DNA of 64,000 nucleotides. Source: an uncultured Treponema sp. Lineage in GTDB: Bacteria > Spirochaetota > Spirochaetia > Treponematales > Treponemataceae. The notes below the pieces were generated by a model that made no database searches, was not told the origin of the DNA, and saw only the letters and a list, made by a program, of their open reading frames with translations. The number at the start of each line of letters is the position of its first letter. The stretch's first letter is position 1. A program made the translations under genes and the position numbers. The DNA is taken from the NCBI GenBank assembly GCA_949300145.1, contig CASGDA010000002.1, forward strand, positions 1 through 64,000. Reading direction: 5' to 3'. This document shows positions 50,037-59,213 of this stretch, one piece after another.

Positions 50037-51686
50037 TCACTTTATATCATACAACGGCAGGTAATAATCCTTTATAACCGATTCCCAGCTGCATTTTTCC
50101 CTGACGTACACGGACGAGTCGATTACCATTTTCATATATTCAGGTACATCGGAACAGACGGCCGTCCTGCACAGCCCTTCCCTGCACGATAAATTCTCGC
50201 AGAAGTCCCCCTGGACGCAATTCGTTTTTTTGGGATTGACGGCAACAACTTTTTCCGCCAGCCCAACCAGCAGGGAAGCGAGGACTTCCGGCTCGTTTTC
50301 CCCCTCGCCGCACCTGTACAGGAAACCGGTGGCGCCGTCCTTGATTTTCTGGAGGCCTCCGACAGCATGGGCGACGGGAATTGTTCCGAGTATCTGGGCT
50401 ATGTAGTCCTCAAGACCGCACGGCTCGAACACGCTGGGCAAAACCACAAAATCGGAAACACATATAACCCGCCGGGCGACAATCTTGTTGTACCCCCGGA
50501 GGAAAACAGCCTTTCCGTAATGTCTTTCCGCGAAATCCTTCAAATCTTCTTCGATTGAGTGGTCGCCCTGCCCCATGATTAAAATCCGGGCGGAAGGTAT
50601 TTTCCGCATAAGGATTTCCGCGGCGGCGATAAGAACGCGCAGCCCCTTCTGCTCGACAATCCTCCCCTGGTAAGCAAAAAAAACAGCCTTGTCGGAAACT
50701 TCCAGAGTCCCGGTGCGGGAAATCTCGCCCGTATCAAGCAGGTCGATGTTTTCCAGAAGCATTTTCCTGAACCGGTATTTCCCGTCCAAATCCCCTTCCC
50801 AGGGCTTATACGGGAACGGGATATACGAGCGTACAGGCTCCGACGGGTCATACCGGTAAAAATCAATTCCGTTTGTGATACCGGTGATTTTAATTCCCCG
50901 CCGGCATATCTCGCCGGACAGGCCGTCCGTATCCCTGTCGTAACGGGGGGACATAAGTTCCTCTGCATACCACGGGGAGACAGTCGTAAGTTTCCCGTAT
51001 TCCGCCGCCAGAAGGAAGGGTTCCACCCTTCCGTTGAAAACAGCCCTTTCAAGAACATTATCCGGAACGCCGGTCAGCTTCTTAGCGTCCTCAAAGCCGC
51101 TTATTATCTGCCTGTAGCCTGAACCGGCGTTATGTATTGTCGTCACAAAAACAGTGTCCCTGAAAAGGCCTTTCAGGTCGCCGCAATATTTGGTACCGGC
51201 CTTCACCATGGCGGGAATCATGGCGGTGTGCCCGTCGTGGCAGTGGACAACCGCCGGGGCGGTTCCGGTCTTTTCCGCGTAAACGAGAACCGCCAGCTGG
51301 AAAACCGCATTCATCCTGTCAGCGTCAATATGGCCTTTTCCCCTCACAGCTCCGGGAATATTCCGCTCATCCTCTTCCGTATACGTGTAGACGGCGTGCT
51401 TTCCGGCGAACATATCAGCTTCCACGAATATGATTTCAACCGAATGCTCGTATGCCTTTGAGAAGGAAACCTGGACGGTCTCCCCTGCGGAGGGAATCCC
51501 GGCGCCGAAAAGCCTTACGCCGGATGTCTCCACACAGCCGTATTTCGGAATGAACACGGAGACATCCATGCCGAAACGCTCCAACCCTTCCGCCAGCGAC
51601 TGCGTTACATTCTTGACGCCGCCGGCTTCCGCAATACCCGCGTATTCACGCGTAACAATCCAGATTTTCTCACGTTTTTCCGCCAT
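50037..51686 (-). CDS. glgA: Glycogen (starch) synthase
   Basis: A 549-residue GT5 glycosyltransferase that adds glucose from ADP-glucose (possibly UDP-glucose) to glycogen. The N-terminal glycosyl-acceptor loop reads EAGGVKNVTQSLAEGL, in place of the bacterial KTGGLADV, near residues 19-35. ITGITNGID and the C-terminal PSVFEPCGLEDYIAQ lie in the nucleotide-sugar-binding half. It is longer than the roughly 480-residue E. coli enzyme because of insertions, one of them a Cys-rich stretch near the end (CVQGDFCENLSCREGLC) that is unusual. No other glg gene is adjacent. The tRNA genes follow on the same strand. Confidence 0.88.
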   Translation of the reverse strand: MAEKREKIWIVTREYAGIAEAGGVKNVTQSLAEGLERFGMDVSVFIPKYGCVETSGVRLFGAGIPSAGETVQVSFSKAYEHSVEIIFVEADMFAGKHAVYTYTEEDERNIPGAVRGKGHIDADRMNAVFQLAVLVYAEKTGTAPAVVHCHDGHTAMIPAMVKAGTKYCGDLKGLFRDTVFVTTIHNAGSGYRQIISGFEDAKKLTGVPDNVLERAVFNGRVEPFLLAAEYGKLTTVSPWYAEELMSPRYDRDTDGLSGEICRRGIKITGITNGIDFYRYDPSEPVRSYIPFPYKPWEGDLDGKYRFRKMLLENIDLLDTGEISRTGTLEVSDKAVFFAYQGRIVEQKGLRVLIAAAEILMRKIPSARILIMGQGDHSIEEDLKDFAERHYGKAVFLRGYNKIVARRVICVSDFVVLPSVFEPCGLEDYIAQILGTIPVAHAVGGLQKIKDGATGFLYRCGEGENEPEVLASLLVGLAEKVVAVNPKKTNCVQGDFCENLSCREGLCRTAVCSDVPEYMKMVIDSSVYVREKCSWESVIKDYYLPLYDIK

Positions 51687-51714
51687 AAATTTTCCAGTCC
51701 AAGTCAGCAGTATA

Positions 51715-52092
51715 TTATGTCCGGTTCACCGGGGTCAAATCAGGACGGAGGACCTCCGCTCCGTTAAGGTAAACGGCCGCGGGTTTTTTGTTCCCGTAGA
51801 AAGTAATCATGATACGGACGGTGTGAGGAAGGGCTCCTTTTATTTCAGGTTCAGAGGAAACAAAGAGAGGTGTGTCACCGGCGTTCCCTCCGAGGCGCAG
51901 GGCCGTCGCCGGATTCAGCGCATCCAGATCTTTTGTCACCGTAAACTGGACGGAGACAATGCTGTCCTCTTCTATACCGTTCCTCCGCAGAATCTCAAGG
52001 TAAAGGGCGTTGACTTCTCTCTTTATGGAGTCTTCCGTATTGGCGCAGCATACGGCGCCGCGCACCGCAAAAAGCTTTCTTTCAGTATCCAT
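51715..52092 (-). CDS. aroH: Chorismate mutase, AroH type
   Basis: A 125-residue protein with the monofunctional AroH pattern: FAVRGAVCCANTEDSIK at the start, VQFTVTKDLDALNPATALR in the middle, and VRIMITFYGN and VLRPDL near the end, the last being a signature shared with the B. subtilis enzyme. Arg residues in VRGAV and the catalytic Arg in PHTVRIM line up with the active site. It converts chorismate to prephenate for Phe and Tyr synthesis. It lies 28 bases upstream of glgA, with no other aromatic-pathway gene beside it. Confidence 0.88.
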   Translation of the reverse strand: MDTERKLFAVRGAVCCANTEDSIKREVNALYLEILRRNGIEEDSIVSVQFTVTKDLDALNPATALRLGGNAGDTPLFVSSEPEIKGALPHTVRIMITFYGNKKPAAVYLNGAEVLRPDLTPVNRT

Positions 52093-52159
52093 AATCCGGA
52101 GAATGATACAGTCATGTCTTTCGGAATGTCAACATCATGACGCGGGGGAAATTAAAGGT

Positions 52160-52525
52160 TCAGGGACTGAAGCCGGAGGAAAGTTTCAGCAGGACATGGG
52201 CGGCCAGCAGTAAAACGGAGGACAACAGCAGAAACAGGAACGTTGTGAGCACCGTCACGAGCCTGAGCCTGTACTTTTTTCTGAAAATGGATAAAATCTC
52301 CCGGCCGATGACAATCAGTCCGAGAAATATAGCCGCCAGGGAGCTTGCCGACATCAGTTTCAGGATAAGGATCTGGGTTGAATCAAGAAAAAGCTGGAAG
52401 TTGCCGAGGGAATACACAACGGCGAGGGAAAACGAAAACACCGTGAGGAAGATTTCCATGCGGTAGAGGATTTCTATTCTTGGGATATACATTCCGGTGA
52501 AAGTTCTTCTGTTTCTTTTTTTCAC
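52160..52525 (-). CDS. Small membrane protein of unknown function
   Basis: A 121-residue protein with three predicted transmembrane helices (FLTVFSFSLAVVYSL, LMSASSLAAIFLGLIVIG, LVTVLTTFLFLLLSSVLLL) separated by short charged loops. The GTG at 52525 is preferred because AAGGGA lies just before it; an ATG at 52492 would trim ten residues. It is divergent from the SPFH-like gene, so both may share a promoter region. No family is recognised. Confidence 0.6.
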   Translation of the reverse strand: MKKRNRRTFTGMYIPRIEILYRMEIFLTVFSFSLAVVYSLGNFQLFLDSTQILILKLMSASSLAAIFLGLIVIGREILSIFRKKYRLRLVTVLTTFLFLLLSSVLLLAAHVLLKLSSGFSP

Positions 52526-52617
52526 GCTTTCCCTTTTTACAAAAATGAAGTACAATCCTATTGTATTTTACCCCTCTTTTTGCCTGATGGGCAATATGCC
52601 GGGGGAAAGGATCGGGA

Positions 52618-53475
52618 ATGAAGAAATTTTTTGTGTCGGTGATAATCCTCGCCGTTTTCGGCGGTTTCATATTCTTTTTCGGATGGATTCAGTTTTACGT
52701 CCCCAACGGAAGCGTCGGCGTCATGACGTCAAAAACCGGAGGGGTTGACCCTGTTCCGGTGCAGCCCGGCCAGTTCCGCTGGGCGTGGGAAAGGCTCCTG
52801 CCGACAAACTGTGAAATCCTTGTTTTCACCGCCAAGCCATGGGAAGGCAGCCTGTCCAAATCGGGGGAGCTTCCGTCCGCTGAATTTTATTCCCGTTTCC
52901 TGAACGGGACGCCGGATTTTTCCTGGAAGATTTCCGCGAAAGTCTCCGTAAAGCCCAGGGCGGAGGAACTGCACGTTCTGGTGGATAAATACGCCGTGAA
53001 ATCCGATGCGGAAATGGAGCCCTTCATCGCCTCTGAAACGGAAAGGGCTTTTACGGCGGCGGCTGAAAAGTTACTGGCGGAATGCGCCGCGGCGGCGGCC
53101 GCCGGAAATGCGGGGGAAAAGCTCACCCCGGACTCCTCTTCCCTGGCTGATTACCTTGGCAGGGAAATCGCCCCAGAGCTTGAGGTTTTGTCCGTCAGCG
53201 TGACGGATTTCTCCATCCCCGATTTCAACCTGTATGCGGAGGGAGCCGCCGCCTACTCCTCCTACAGCGCGAAACACAGGGAAATGGCCGAGGCCGTCGC
53301 CCTGCGCTCGGCGGAAGAGGATTTAAACGACAAGGAACAGATGAGGCGGTTCGCCCAATGGGGCTCTTTTCTGGAGAAATTCCCCTCACTCGTTGATTTC
53401 CTTGCGGTCGCCAGGGACGATGCGGCGGAGACACTTGAGGTGCTGAAAAGCCTGAAAGCGGAAACCGGGGAATAA
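52618..53475 (+). CDS. SPFH/prohibitin-like membrane protein
   Basis: A 285-residue protein with an N-terminal membrane anchor (FFVSVIILAVFGGFIFFFGW), then a region like SPFH/band 7 proteins: VPNGSVGVMTSKTGGV, and VQPGQFRWAWERLLPTN matching the extended strand that follows the anchor in prohibitins. The rest is a predominantly helical, Ala/Glu-rich region. The assignment rests on this early block and is moderate; the typical DxxEARR-like helical end is not obvious. AAAGGA lies six bases before the ATG. It ends convergently with thiN. Confidence 0.65.
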   Translation: MKKFFVSVIILAVFGGFIFFFGWIQFYVPNGSVGVMTSKTGGVDPVPVQPGQFRWAWERLLPTNCEILVFTAKPWEGSLSKSGELPSAEFYSRFLNGTPDFSWKISAKVSVKPRAEELHVLVDKYAVKSDAEMEPFIASETERAFTAAAEKLLAECAAAAAAGNAGEKLTPDSSSLADYLGREIAPELEVLSVSVTDFSIPDFNLYAEGAAAYSSYSAKHREMAEAVALRSAEEDLNDKEQMRRFAQWGSFLEKFPSLVDFLAVARDDAAETLEVLKSLKAETGE

Positions 53476-53517
53476 CGGTTCCTGCGCGCTTCCCGCCATC
53501 CTCTTCCTTATTAACAC

Positions 53518-54192
53518 CTACAGATTCCCCGGCTCAGGAAAAATCCGCACCGAAAGGCTCTCTTTCAGCGGGAACACGCACATAAACGCCCCCGAAACGC
53601 CGGAAAAGCATACATTCTCCGCTTCCGCCCAGTTGCTCAGGCTGTAGGCTCCCTCATCCCAGGGTATGTCCAGCTGCCAGCGGAGATTCGCCGCTTTTAT
53701 CCTGTGAGGGCCCTTCCCCAGAGGGAACACGGAAACAGTGTCACCCGGCTCCAGTCCGCCGGCTTCCAGGCTTTCCGCTTCCGGGGATGAAAGATAAACG
53801 GTGACGCTTTCCCCCGCAATCCAGAGTGAGGGACGGCAGTTTCCCGCGAAAAGTCTTTCAATGGCGAAAAGATGGTCCATCCTTCCGCCCCCGCCGCCGA
53901 CAAGAACAATTTCCCTGAAACCCCTTTCCTTCAGCAGTCTCAGGGCGGCTTCCGTGTCACTGGAATCCTTGGCCGTATCCAGCCTGATTATTTCGCTTCC
54001 GGGATATCCGTCCAGGATGATTTCCCCCGGCAGGCTGTCCATATCCCCGATGACGAGGTCAGGGGACAGCCCCAGGTCTTCCACCGTGGAAAGGCCGGAA
54101 TCCGCGGCGGCGATGAAACTGTATCCGCGGAAAAACCCGGACGCCTTTTTCAAGTCAGGATTCTCACCGCCGGTGAACAAAAGGGCTTTCAT
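53518..54192 (-). CDS. thiN: Thiamine pyrophosphokinase
   Basis: A 224-residue enzyme that transfers pyrophosphate from ATP to thiamine. Family blocks are AAADSGLSTVEDLGL, VIGDMDSL, LDTAKDSSDTEAAL (near 93-106) and GGGGGRMDHLFAIERL. The C-terminal beta domain ends VCFSGVSGAFMCVFPL. It is divergent from cca, and the short 33-base gap must contain both starts. Confidence 0.93.
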   Translation of the reverse strand: MKALLFTGGENPDLKKASGFFRGYSFIAAADSGLSTVEDLGLSPDLVIGDMDSLPGEIILDGYPGSEIIRLDTAKDSSDTEAALRLLKERGFREIVLVGGGGGRMDHLFAIERLFAGNCRPSLWIAGESVTVYLSSPEAESLEAGGLEPGDTVSVFPLGKGPHRIKAANLRWQLDIPWDEGAYSLSNWAEAENVCFSGVSGAFMCVFPLKESLSVRIFPEPGNL

Positions 54193-54225
54193 AAAAACTC
54201 CTGTTTTCAGTATACTGTCTTTCCT

Positions 54226-55608
54226 ATGAAAGACAATATGCGTCCTCCGGCGGTTTTAAAGGATTTATCGGTGTTTTTCACCCGGAAAGGCTTTTCCGTG
54301 TACATGGTCGGCGGCGCGGTGAGGGACTTTTTTCTCCGCAGGGAAGCGGAGGATCTGGACATCGCCACAGACGCTACTCCGGAACAGGTCATATCCATGT
54401 TCAGGAAGGTCATTCCTACGGGGATAGAGCACGGCACGGTGACAATTCTTTTTAAAGGAAAGAAAATAGAGTGCACCACTTTCCGCACGGAAAAAGGTTA
54501 TTCGGATTCCAGGCATCCCGATTCCATCTCCTTCTCCAGTTCCGTGGAGGAGGATTTGTCGCGCAGGGATTTCACGATGAATGCGATTGCGGTACGACTT
54601 CCCGACGGGAAAATCGTGGATCCATTCGGCGGACGGCAGGCTATAAAGGACAGGATAATAAAAACCGTGGGCAATCCGGTGGAGAGGTTTGCCGAGGACG
54701 GACTGAGGCCTGTGAGATGCGTCCGTTTCGCAAGCCAGACAGGATTCTCCGTGGACGGACCGACTCTGGAAAGCATCCCCGTCTGCCTTTCAGCCACGGC
54801 GAATGTCTCCATGGAACGCATCCGGGATGAATTCATTAAAATACTCCTTTCACCGAAACCCTCGACTGCCCTGCGCCTCATGGAAAAGACGGGGCTTCTG
54901 GAGCTTATCCTGCCGGAGGCGGCGTCCTGCAGGGGTGTGGAGCAGCTGGGCTTCCACAAAGACGATGTTCTTGACCACATGCTCAAAGCCTGTGACTCCT
55001 CCGATCCCGGCAACTTCAATGTACGTGCGGCGGCGTTTTTCCATGACATCGGAAAGCCCCTCTGCCAGGAATGGAGTCCTGAAAAAGAAAGGTATACTTT
55101 TTACAACCACGAAAAAAAATCCGCCGAAATCACCGGAAAAATCATGAACCGGCTCCGCTTCTCCCGGAAAACCATACAAGACGTGTGCCATTTGATTGAA
55201 ATGCATATGTTCCATTACGAGCCGTCCTGGTCAGACGCCGCCGTCCGCCGTTTCACGGTGAAAGCCGGAATTGAAAGCATACCGGACCTGTTCAGGCTGC
55301 GGGCGGCCGATTCCGCGGCGACATCCGGCTGCGGGCCTGACGGCGTATACCGGTCGCCGGAGGGAATGCTTCTGCGGGAACTTGAGAAGCGGATAAAGAA
55401 GGAAGTGGATGCAAACGCCGCCCTGTCGGTAAAAGACCTTGCCGTTAACGGGAGTGACTTGATGAAAGCGGGAATACCCGCCGGACCGTTGATGGGAAAA
55501 ATACTGGACGAACTGTTCGCGACAGTGCTTTCCGACCCGGGAAGCAACAAAAAGGACAGGCTCCTTAAAATAGCGGACGCTTTTTACAGGAAACTGTCTG
55601 AAAAATAA
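54226..55608 (+). CDS. cca: CCA tRNA nucleotidyltransferase with HD domain
   Basis: A 460-residue enzyme that adds the 3' CCA to tRNAs, which suits the tRNA genes in this window since none encodes CCA. The nucleotidyltransferase head has VYMVGGAVRDFFL and EDLDIAT with the catalytic acidic pair, RRDFTMNAIAV follows, and an HD phosphohydrolase domain carries FFHDIGKP near 280. The ATG at 54226 lies soon after a TATACT-like -10, without a clear ribosome-binding site; a longer open frame upstream runs antisense through thiN and is not used. It ends convergently with rnc. Confidence 0.9.
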   Translation: MKDNMRPPAVLKDLSVFFTRKGFSVYMVGGAVRDFFLRREAEDLDIATDATPEQVISMFRKVIPTGIEHGTVTILFKGKKIECTTFRTEKGYSDSRHPDSISFSSSVEEDLSRRDFTMNAIAVRLPDGKIVDPFGGRQAIKDRIIKTVGNPVERFAEDGLRPVRCVRFASQTGFSVDGPTLESIPVCLSATANVSMERIRDEFIKILLSPKPSTALRLMEKTGLLELILPEAASCRGVEQLGFHKDDVLDHMLKACDSSDPGNFNVRAAAFFHDIGKPLCQEWSPEKERYTFYNHEKKSAEITGKIMNRLRFSRKTIQDVCHLIEMHMFHYEPSWSDAAVRRFTVKAGIESIPDLFRLRAADSAATSGCGPDGVYRSPEGMLLRELEKRIKKEVDANAALSVKDLAVNGSDLMKAGIPAGPLMGKILDELFATVLSDPGSNKKDRLLKIADAFYRKLSEK

Positions 55609-55629
55609 TACATGCTTATAAAAAATATA

Positions 55630-56349
55630 TCAGTCCAGGCCCATTTCCTTGCAGGCGATTCTGGCGACAGCCTGCTCGGCTTCTTTTTTGTTTTTACCTT
55701 CGGCGGGGCCGAAAACCTTCCCGTGCACATTCACGGAGACGGAAAACACCTGGTCGTGATCCGGGCCTGTCTTGCCCTCAAGTTTGTAAGACGGGATTGT
55801 TTTGTAGCGTTTCTGGACATATTCCTGCAGGACGCTTTTAAAGTCCCTTCTGTTACCGTGCAGGACGGTGGAGGAAATCTGCGGGTCAATGAGTTTAAGG
55901 ACAAAATTCTCGGCCGCCTTGAAACCGGAATCGATATACAGGGCGCCGATCACCGCTTCCATTGCATCGGCAAGAATCGCCTTCTTTTCCCTGCCGCCGG
56001 AAAGCTCCTCCCCCCTGCCCAGAACCAGCATTTCGGACACACCGAGCCCGGCGGCTATTTCCGACAGGGAATCCTCCGACACGACGGCGGATTTTATCTT
56101 GGCCAGCTCTCCTTCGGGACTGTCAGGCATTTTTGAATAAAGACGGGCGGCGGTAACCAGCCCTAAAACAGCATCCCCCAGAAATTCCAGACGCTCATTG
56201 TTAACCCTGATATGAGCCGCCACATTCCTGGGGGTTTCATTGGAAAAAGAACGGTGGTGGAAAGCCAAATCCAGGAGACCCGGATTCTTGAAACGGCATC
56301 CCACCTTTTTTTGAAAAATCGCCAGCGCCCGTTTTCTTTCTCCGGACAT
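55630..56349 (-). CDS. rnc: Ribonuclease III
   Basis: A 239-residue double-strand RNA endonuclease that processes rRNA and other precursors. The catalytic domain shows NERLEFLGDAVLGLV and DAMEAVIGALYIDSG, with the acidic metal ligands in both. The C-terminal part (about 165-239) is a double-stranded RNA-binding domain (KSVLQEYVQKRYKTIPSYK and AEGKNKKEAEQAVARIA). The ATG at 56349 gives a normal-length N-terminus; a GTG at 56370 would add seven residues. It is the last gene of the coaD-rpmF-acpP-rnc cluster on the minus strand. Confidence 0.92.
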   Translation of the reverse strand: MSGERKRALAIFQKKVGCRFKNPGLLDLAFHHRSFSNETPRNVAAHIRVNNERLEFLGDAVLGLVTAARLYSKMPDSPEGELAKIKSAVVSEDSLSEIAAGLGVSEMLVLGRGEELSGGREKKAILADAMEAVIGALYIDSGFKAAENFVLKLIDPQISSTVLHGNRRDFKSVLQEYVQKRYKTIPSYKLEGKTGPDHDQVFSVSVNVHGKVFGPAEGKNKKEAEQAVARIACKEMGLD

Positions 56350-56383
56350 TCCGGTCTTTTCAGAAAACACGGCGCCGCCAACC

Positions 56384-56620
56384 TTATGACTGCTGGGATT
56401 TGATGAATTCGTATGCGTCGCGCACAGTTTCGAACTCATTGGCTTTATCATCGGGAATCTGGATTCCAAGCTCTTCTTCGATGGCATACACCAATTCATA
56501 CGTGTCGAGACTGTCCGCACCGAGATCCTGACGGAATGAAGCGTCAAGAGTCACTTTCTCTTCATCAATGCCAAGTTTGTCCGCAATCAGCTTCCGGACT
56601 TTTTCAAATAATTCATCCAT
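56384..56620 (-). CDS. acpP: Acyl carrier protein
   Basis: A 78-residue acidic carrier protein. The phosphopantetheine attachment Ser lies in GADSLDTYELVYAIEE near residue 37, the standard DSL motif. The ATG at 56620 is chosen, with AAGGGG eight bases upstream. It carries growing fatty acyl chains in lipid synthesis. It lies between rpmF and rnc, a typical bacterial arrangement. Confidence 0.95.
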   Translation of the reverse strand: MDELFEKVRKLIADKLGIDEEKVTLDASFRQDLGADSLDTYELVYAIEEELGIQIPDDKANEFETVRDAYEFIKSQQS

Positions 56621-56637
56621 AACATACACCCCTTTTA

Positions 56638-56826
56638 TTATCCGTTATTTTCAGGAATGATAACCTGTCTGCCGCGGTAAAAACCGCATTTGGGACAGAC
56701 ACGGTGTGACACAATTAAATTGCCGCAACCGGCGCATTCAACCAGGGCCGGCGCTTTGAGACGCATATTCAGCCCCTGCCTTCTGCGTGTGCGGGCCTTT
56801 GATGTTTTAGCCCTAGGCACTGCCAT
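56638..56826 (-). CDS. rpmF: 50S ribosomal protein L32
   Basis: A 62-residue basic protein beginning MAVPRAKTSKARTRRRQ with two CxxC-type knuckles (CAGCG and CPKCG) for zinc. This is the standard L32 pattern. It lies 17 bases upstream of acpP, as in many bacteria. Confidence 0.97.
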   Translation of the reverse strand: MAVPRAKTSKARTRRRQGLNMRLKAPALVECAGCGNLIVSHRVCPKCGFYRGRQVIIPENNG

Positions 56827-56861
56827 AAGTTAACCTCTCATTCAAGAATAATTTCCGGTTA

Positions 56862-57368
56862 TCATAGACCCAAGCCGGCGTTTCTGTCAAGACGCCTGTA
56901 TTTTTCATACAGGGCTTCCGCGACGGATTCCGGAACCATGGAAGACACATCGCCGCCGAGGCCTGCAAGTTCCTTGATGGCGCTTGAGCGCAGGACAAAA
57001 TATTCGGGGTCCGTGGAAAGAAAGACGGTTTCTATTCCCGGATTCAAACCTTTATTCATCATGGCAAGGTCAAATTCATATGAAAAATCCGCAAGATTCC
57101 TCACCCCCCTGATTAAAACCCCCGCCCCTATTTTCCTGGCGTATTCCACAATCAGGGTGTTACAGGCATGAACCGACACATTGTCCCAGCCGGAAACGAG
57201 GCCTTTCATAAGCGAAACCCTCTCCTCTTCCGAAAACAGGTACTTTTTTTCACTGTTCACAGCCACAACCACATGGACTTCGCTGAATATGACACGCGCG
57301 CGTTCTATTATGTTCAGGTGTCCGAAGGTGGGCGGATCGAAGGATCCGGCAAAAACAGCTTTTACCAT
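56862..57368 (-). CDS. coaD: Phosphopantetheine adenylyltransferase
   Basis: A 168-residue enzyme making dephospho-CoA from ATP and 4'-phosphopantetheine. It begins [20 protein letters not shown] with the TFGH nucleotidyltransferase motif, and has a [20 protein letters not shown] block and a late LRSSAIKEL segment. The ATG at 57368 matches the family start; an earlier frame beginning at 57422 is not used. No clear ribosome-binding site is seen. It is divergent from the lipoprotein gene at 57431 and precedes rpmF-acpP-rnc. Confidence 0.95.
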   Translation of the reverse strand: MVKAVFAGSFDPPTFGHLNIIERARVIFSEVHVVVAVNSEKKYLFSEEERVSLMKGLVSGWDNVSVHACNTLIVEYARKIGAGVLIRGVRNLADFSYEFDLAMMNKGLNPGIETVFLSTDPEYFVLRSSAIKELAGLGGDVSSMVPESVAEALYEKYRRLDRNAGLGL

Positions 57369-57430
57369 GGGAATATAGTAAGAGCAGCAGGCCCGTCCGT
57401 CAATATTTATTTGACGTTTCAATAAAAAGA

Positions 57431-58069
57431 ATGTATCATCAAACCATGTTGTCCGGTATAAAAAAATTTGTTCTCCCGTTTATTGTGCCGATACTGTGCA
57501 TTTTAATCGGCGGATGCGCTTCCACCGGGGATTCCGTACCGGAGCCGGTTTATGAGGAACCTGTCCTCATACCGGAAACCGGTGTGATTCCGCCGCAGGA
57601 AGAAACGGTACAGCAGGAGCCGGAGAATCCTGAGGACGATGAGAACGCGGTTGTCGCCAAGGTCGGTTCCGTGGAGATAACACGGCATGAGTTCAAGCAG
57701 ACAAAGTCCGAAATCGAAATTGTAGTGGACGACTTGAACAAAATCACAAAAGAGAGGAATTATTCAAAGTGGCTCACGTATCTGGATCCTGAATACAGGA
57801 AGACCCTGTCAGGGAAGGCTTACCTTGACCGGGTGTCAAAAAGCCTTCCGATGGCGCTTCAGGAAAAGAACATAAGGCTTTCCTCCCTTGAGGATTATTT
57901 CAGGTATGTTTTCGTGCCTTCCAGGCAGAACATCAGGGTGGACGACATACAGTTCATCACCCCCACAAGGGTTTATGTCATAATGGAAATTTCCAGGGGA
58001 CAGAGGGCTGCTGTATACATTCTCGAGAAAAGCGCGGGCGGAGAATGGAGATTGGTCGGTAAAAACTGA
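57431..58069 (+). CDS. Conserved lipoprotein of unknown function
   Basis: A 212-residue lipoprotein: hydrophobic [17 protein letters not shown] ending in Cys near residue 29, then a Pro/Glu-rich linker (about 32-72), and a mature domain with [21 protein letters not shown] and a C-terminal beta segment. An ATG at 57446 is an alternative start. The mature part resembles small treponemal envelope proteins by its position between coaD and the HEAT protein, but I do not recognise a named family. Confidence 0.75.
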   Translation: MYHQTMLSGIKKFVLPFIVPILCILIGGCASTGDSVPEPVYEEPVLIPETGVIPPQEETVQQEPENPEDDENAVVAKVGSVEITRHEFKQTKSEIEIVVDDLNKITKERNYSKWLTYLDPEYRKTLSGKAYLDRVSKSLPMALQEKNIRLSSLEDYFRYVFVPSRQNIRVDDIQFITPTRVYVIMEISRGQRAAVYILEKSAGGEWRLVGKN

Positions 58070-58176
58070 TTCCGGCGAAATTTAACTTGAAATAAAAAAA
58101 AGCTTGGATATTTCCGGCTGGTATAGTAGTATTTATTTGATTTGACGGTTTAAAACCGGACCAGGAGGGTCGATTT

Positions 58177-58971
58177 ATGTTTAGAAAATGCGCGGTTTCA
58201 GCTTTATTGGCGGCATTTGTTTTTATTCTACCGGTTGCTGCACAACAGACGCAGTCTTCTGATACAGAGGAGGAGAAATCCGATTCGATTATGACTGTTG
58301 AGGAAGCGTATCTGAACTCCGCCGAGGGTGTCATCATCAAGGAGCTGGCACAGGCGGACGGACGGGATGCAAAACAGGTGGCTCTTCAGTACATAGAGGA
58401 AGCCATCAACAACGGAAGGCAGAGCCAGGAAATGCTGGATGCACTCAAAATTCTCGCCGGTGAAGGTATGCTGACGGTTGTAAGGGAAAACGGCAGGGTC
58501 GCCAACAATTACCCCGACATAAGGCGTAAAGCCTGCGAGCTTTTGGGTCAAACCGGCTCCGAGGAAGCCGTACCGATCCTTATATCCGTCCTGTACGTTG
58601 ACAATGAGCCTTCGGTTATCAGCGCCGCCGTAAAGGCACTCGGGGACATCGGGTCAAACGAAAACGACGATGTTGTGGAAATGATAAACTGGATTGCCAG
58701 GAAATTCGACATCATCCTTCCCACCAGCTCTCTGGCCCTCGAAATATTGAACACCTATGAGAAGCTTGCCCCCGCTGTGGAAAACAAGACGGGAATGATT
58801 GAAAACATCATGCGAATTGCCAGCAACTATAATTATGTCACTCCGGTAAGGAACCGTGCCTATGAGGTTTTGAAATCCATACACAGTTCCTCCGGGAACG
58901 GTGAGGGCGACAGGGAATCTTCGTCATCCGAAAACAGTACGGAGGATGCCGGGGATTCCCAGGGCTTATGA
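58177..58971 (+). CDS. Exported HEAT-repeat protein
   Basis: A 264-residue protein with a signal peptide (KCAVSALLAAFVFILPVAAQ) and then helical HEAT-like repeats, clearest in RRKACELLGQTGSEEAVPIL and VISAAVKALGDIGSNEND. The C-terminus is Ser/Glu-rich. HEAT repeats bind other proteins; the partner is unknown. It is 108 bases after the lipoprotein gene, has GGAGG before the ATG, and is closed by the terminator at 59011. Confidence 0.8.
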   Translation: MFRKCAVSALLAAFVFILPVAAQQTQSSDTEEEKSDSIMTVEEAYLNSAEGVIIKELAQADGRDAKQVALQYIEEAINNGRQSQEMLDALKILAGEGMLTVVRENGRVANNYPDIRRKACELLGQTGSEEAVPILISVLYVDNEPSVISAAVKALGDIGSNENDDVVEMINWIARKFDIILPTSSLALEILNTYEKLAPAVENKTGMIENIMRIASNYNYVTPVRNRAYEVLKSIHSSSGNGEGDRESSSSENSTEDAGDSQGL

Positions 58972-59010
58972 TAATAAACCGGCGCGGTGCCGGTGCCTGT
59001 GTATAATGAA

Positions 59011-59041
59011 AGAGGCCCGCTTCAAGCGAGCCTCTTTTGTT
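59011..59041 (+). terminator. Rho-independent terminator after the HEAT-repeat gene
   Basis: A stem AGAGGC-CGCTT / AAGCG-GCCTCT with one mismatch and a 2-base loop centre is followed by TTTTGTT on the plus strand. Confidence 0.8.
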
Positions 59042-59066
59042 CTTGGAACTGATGCAGGATTTGTTT

Positions 59067-59140
59067 TGGAAGATGCGGGATTCGAACCCACCGCCTTTGC
59101 CTCCGGAGGGCAACGCTCTATCCAAATGAGCTAATCTTCC
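59067..59140 (-). tRNA. tRNA-Arg (anticodon CCG)
   Basis: The acceptor stem is GGAAGAT/ATCTTCC with discriminator A. The anticodon stem TTGCC/GGCAA encloses the loop CTCCGGA, and the T arm contains GGTTCGAATCC. It reads CGG codons. CCA is not encoded. Confidence 0.95.
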
Positions 59141-59213
59141 GCGGGAACAAAACCAGTCCTGCCGCTAATATTGTATTACTTTCTTTCTTTTGTCAATCGG
59201 AGGTTTTAAGTTT

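Noticed and set aside
53872-54225. Upstream extension of cca
   Set aside because: It runs antisense to thiN and adds residues absent from CCA enzymes; the start at 54226 fits the family.
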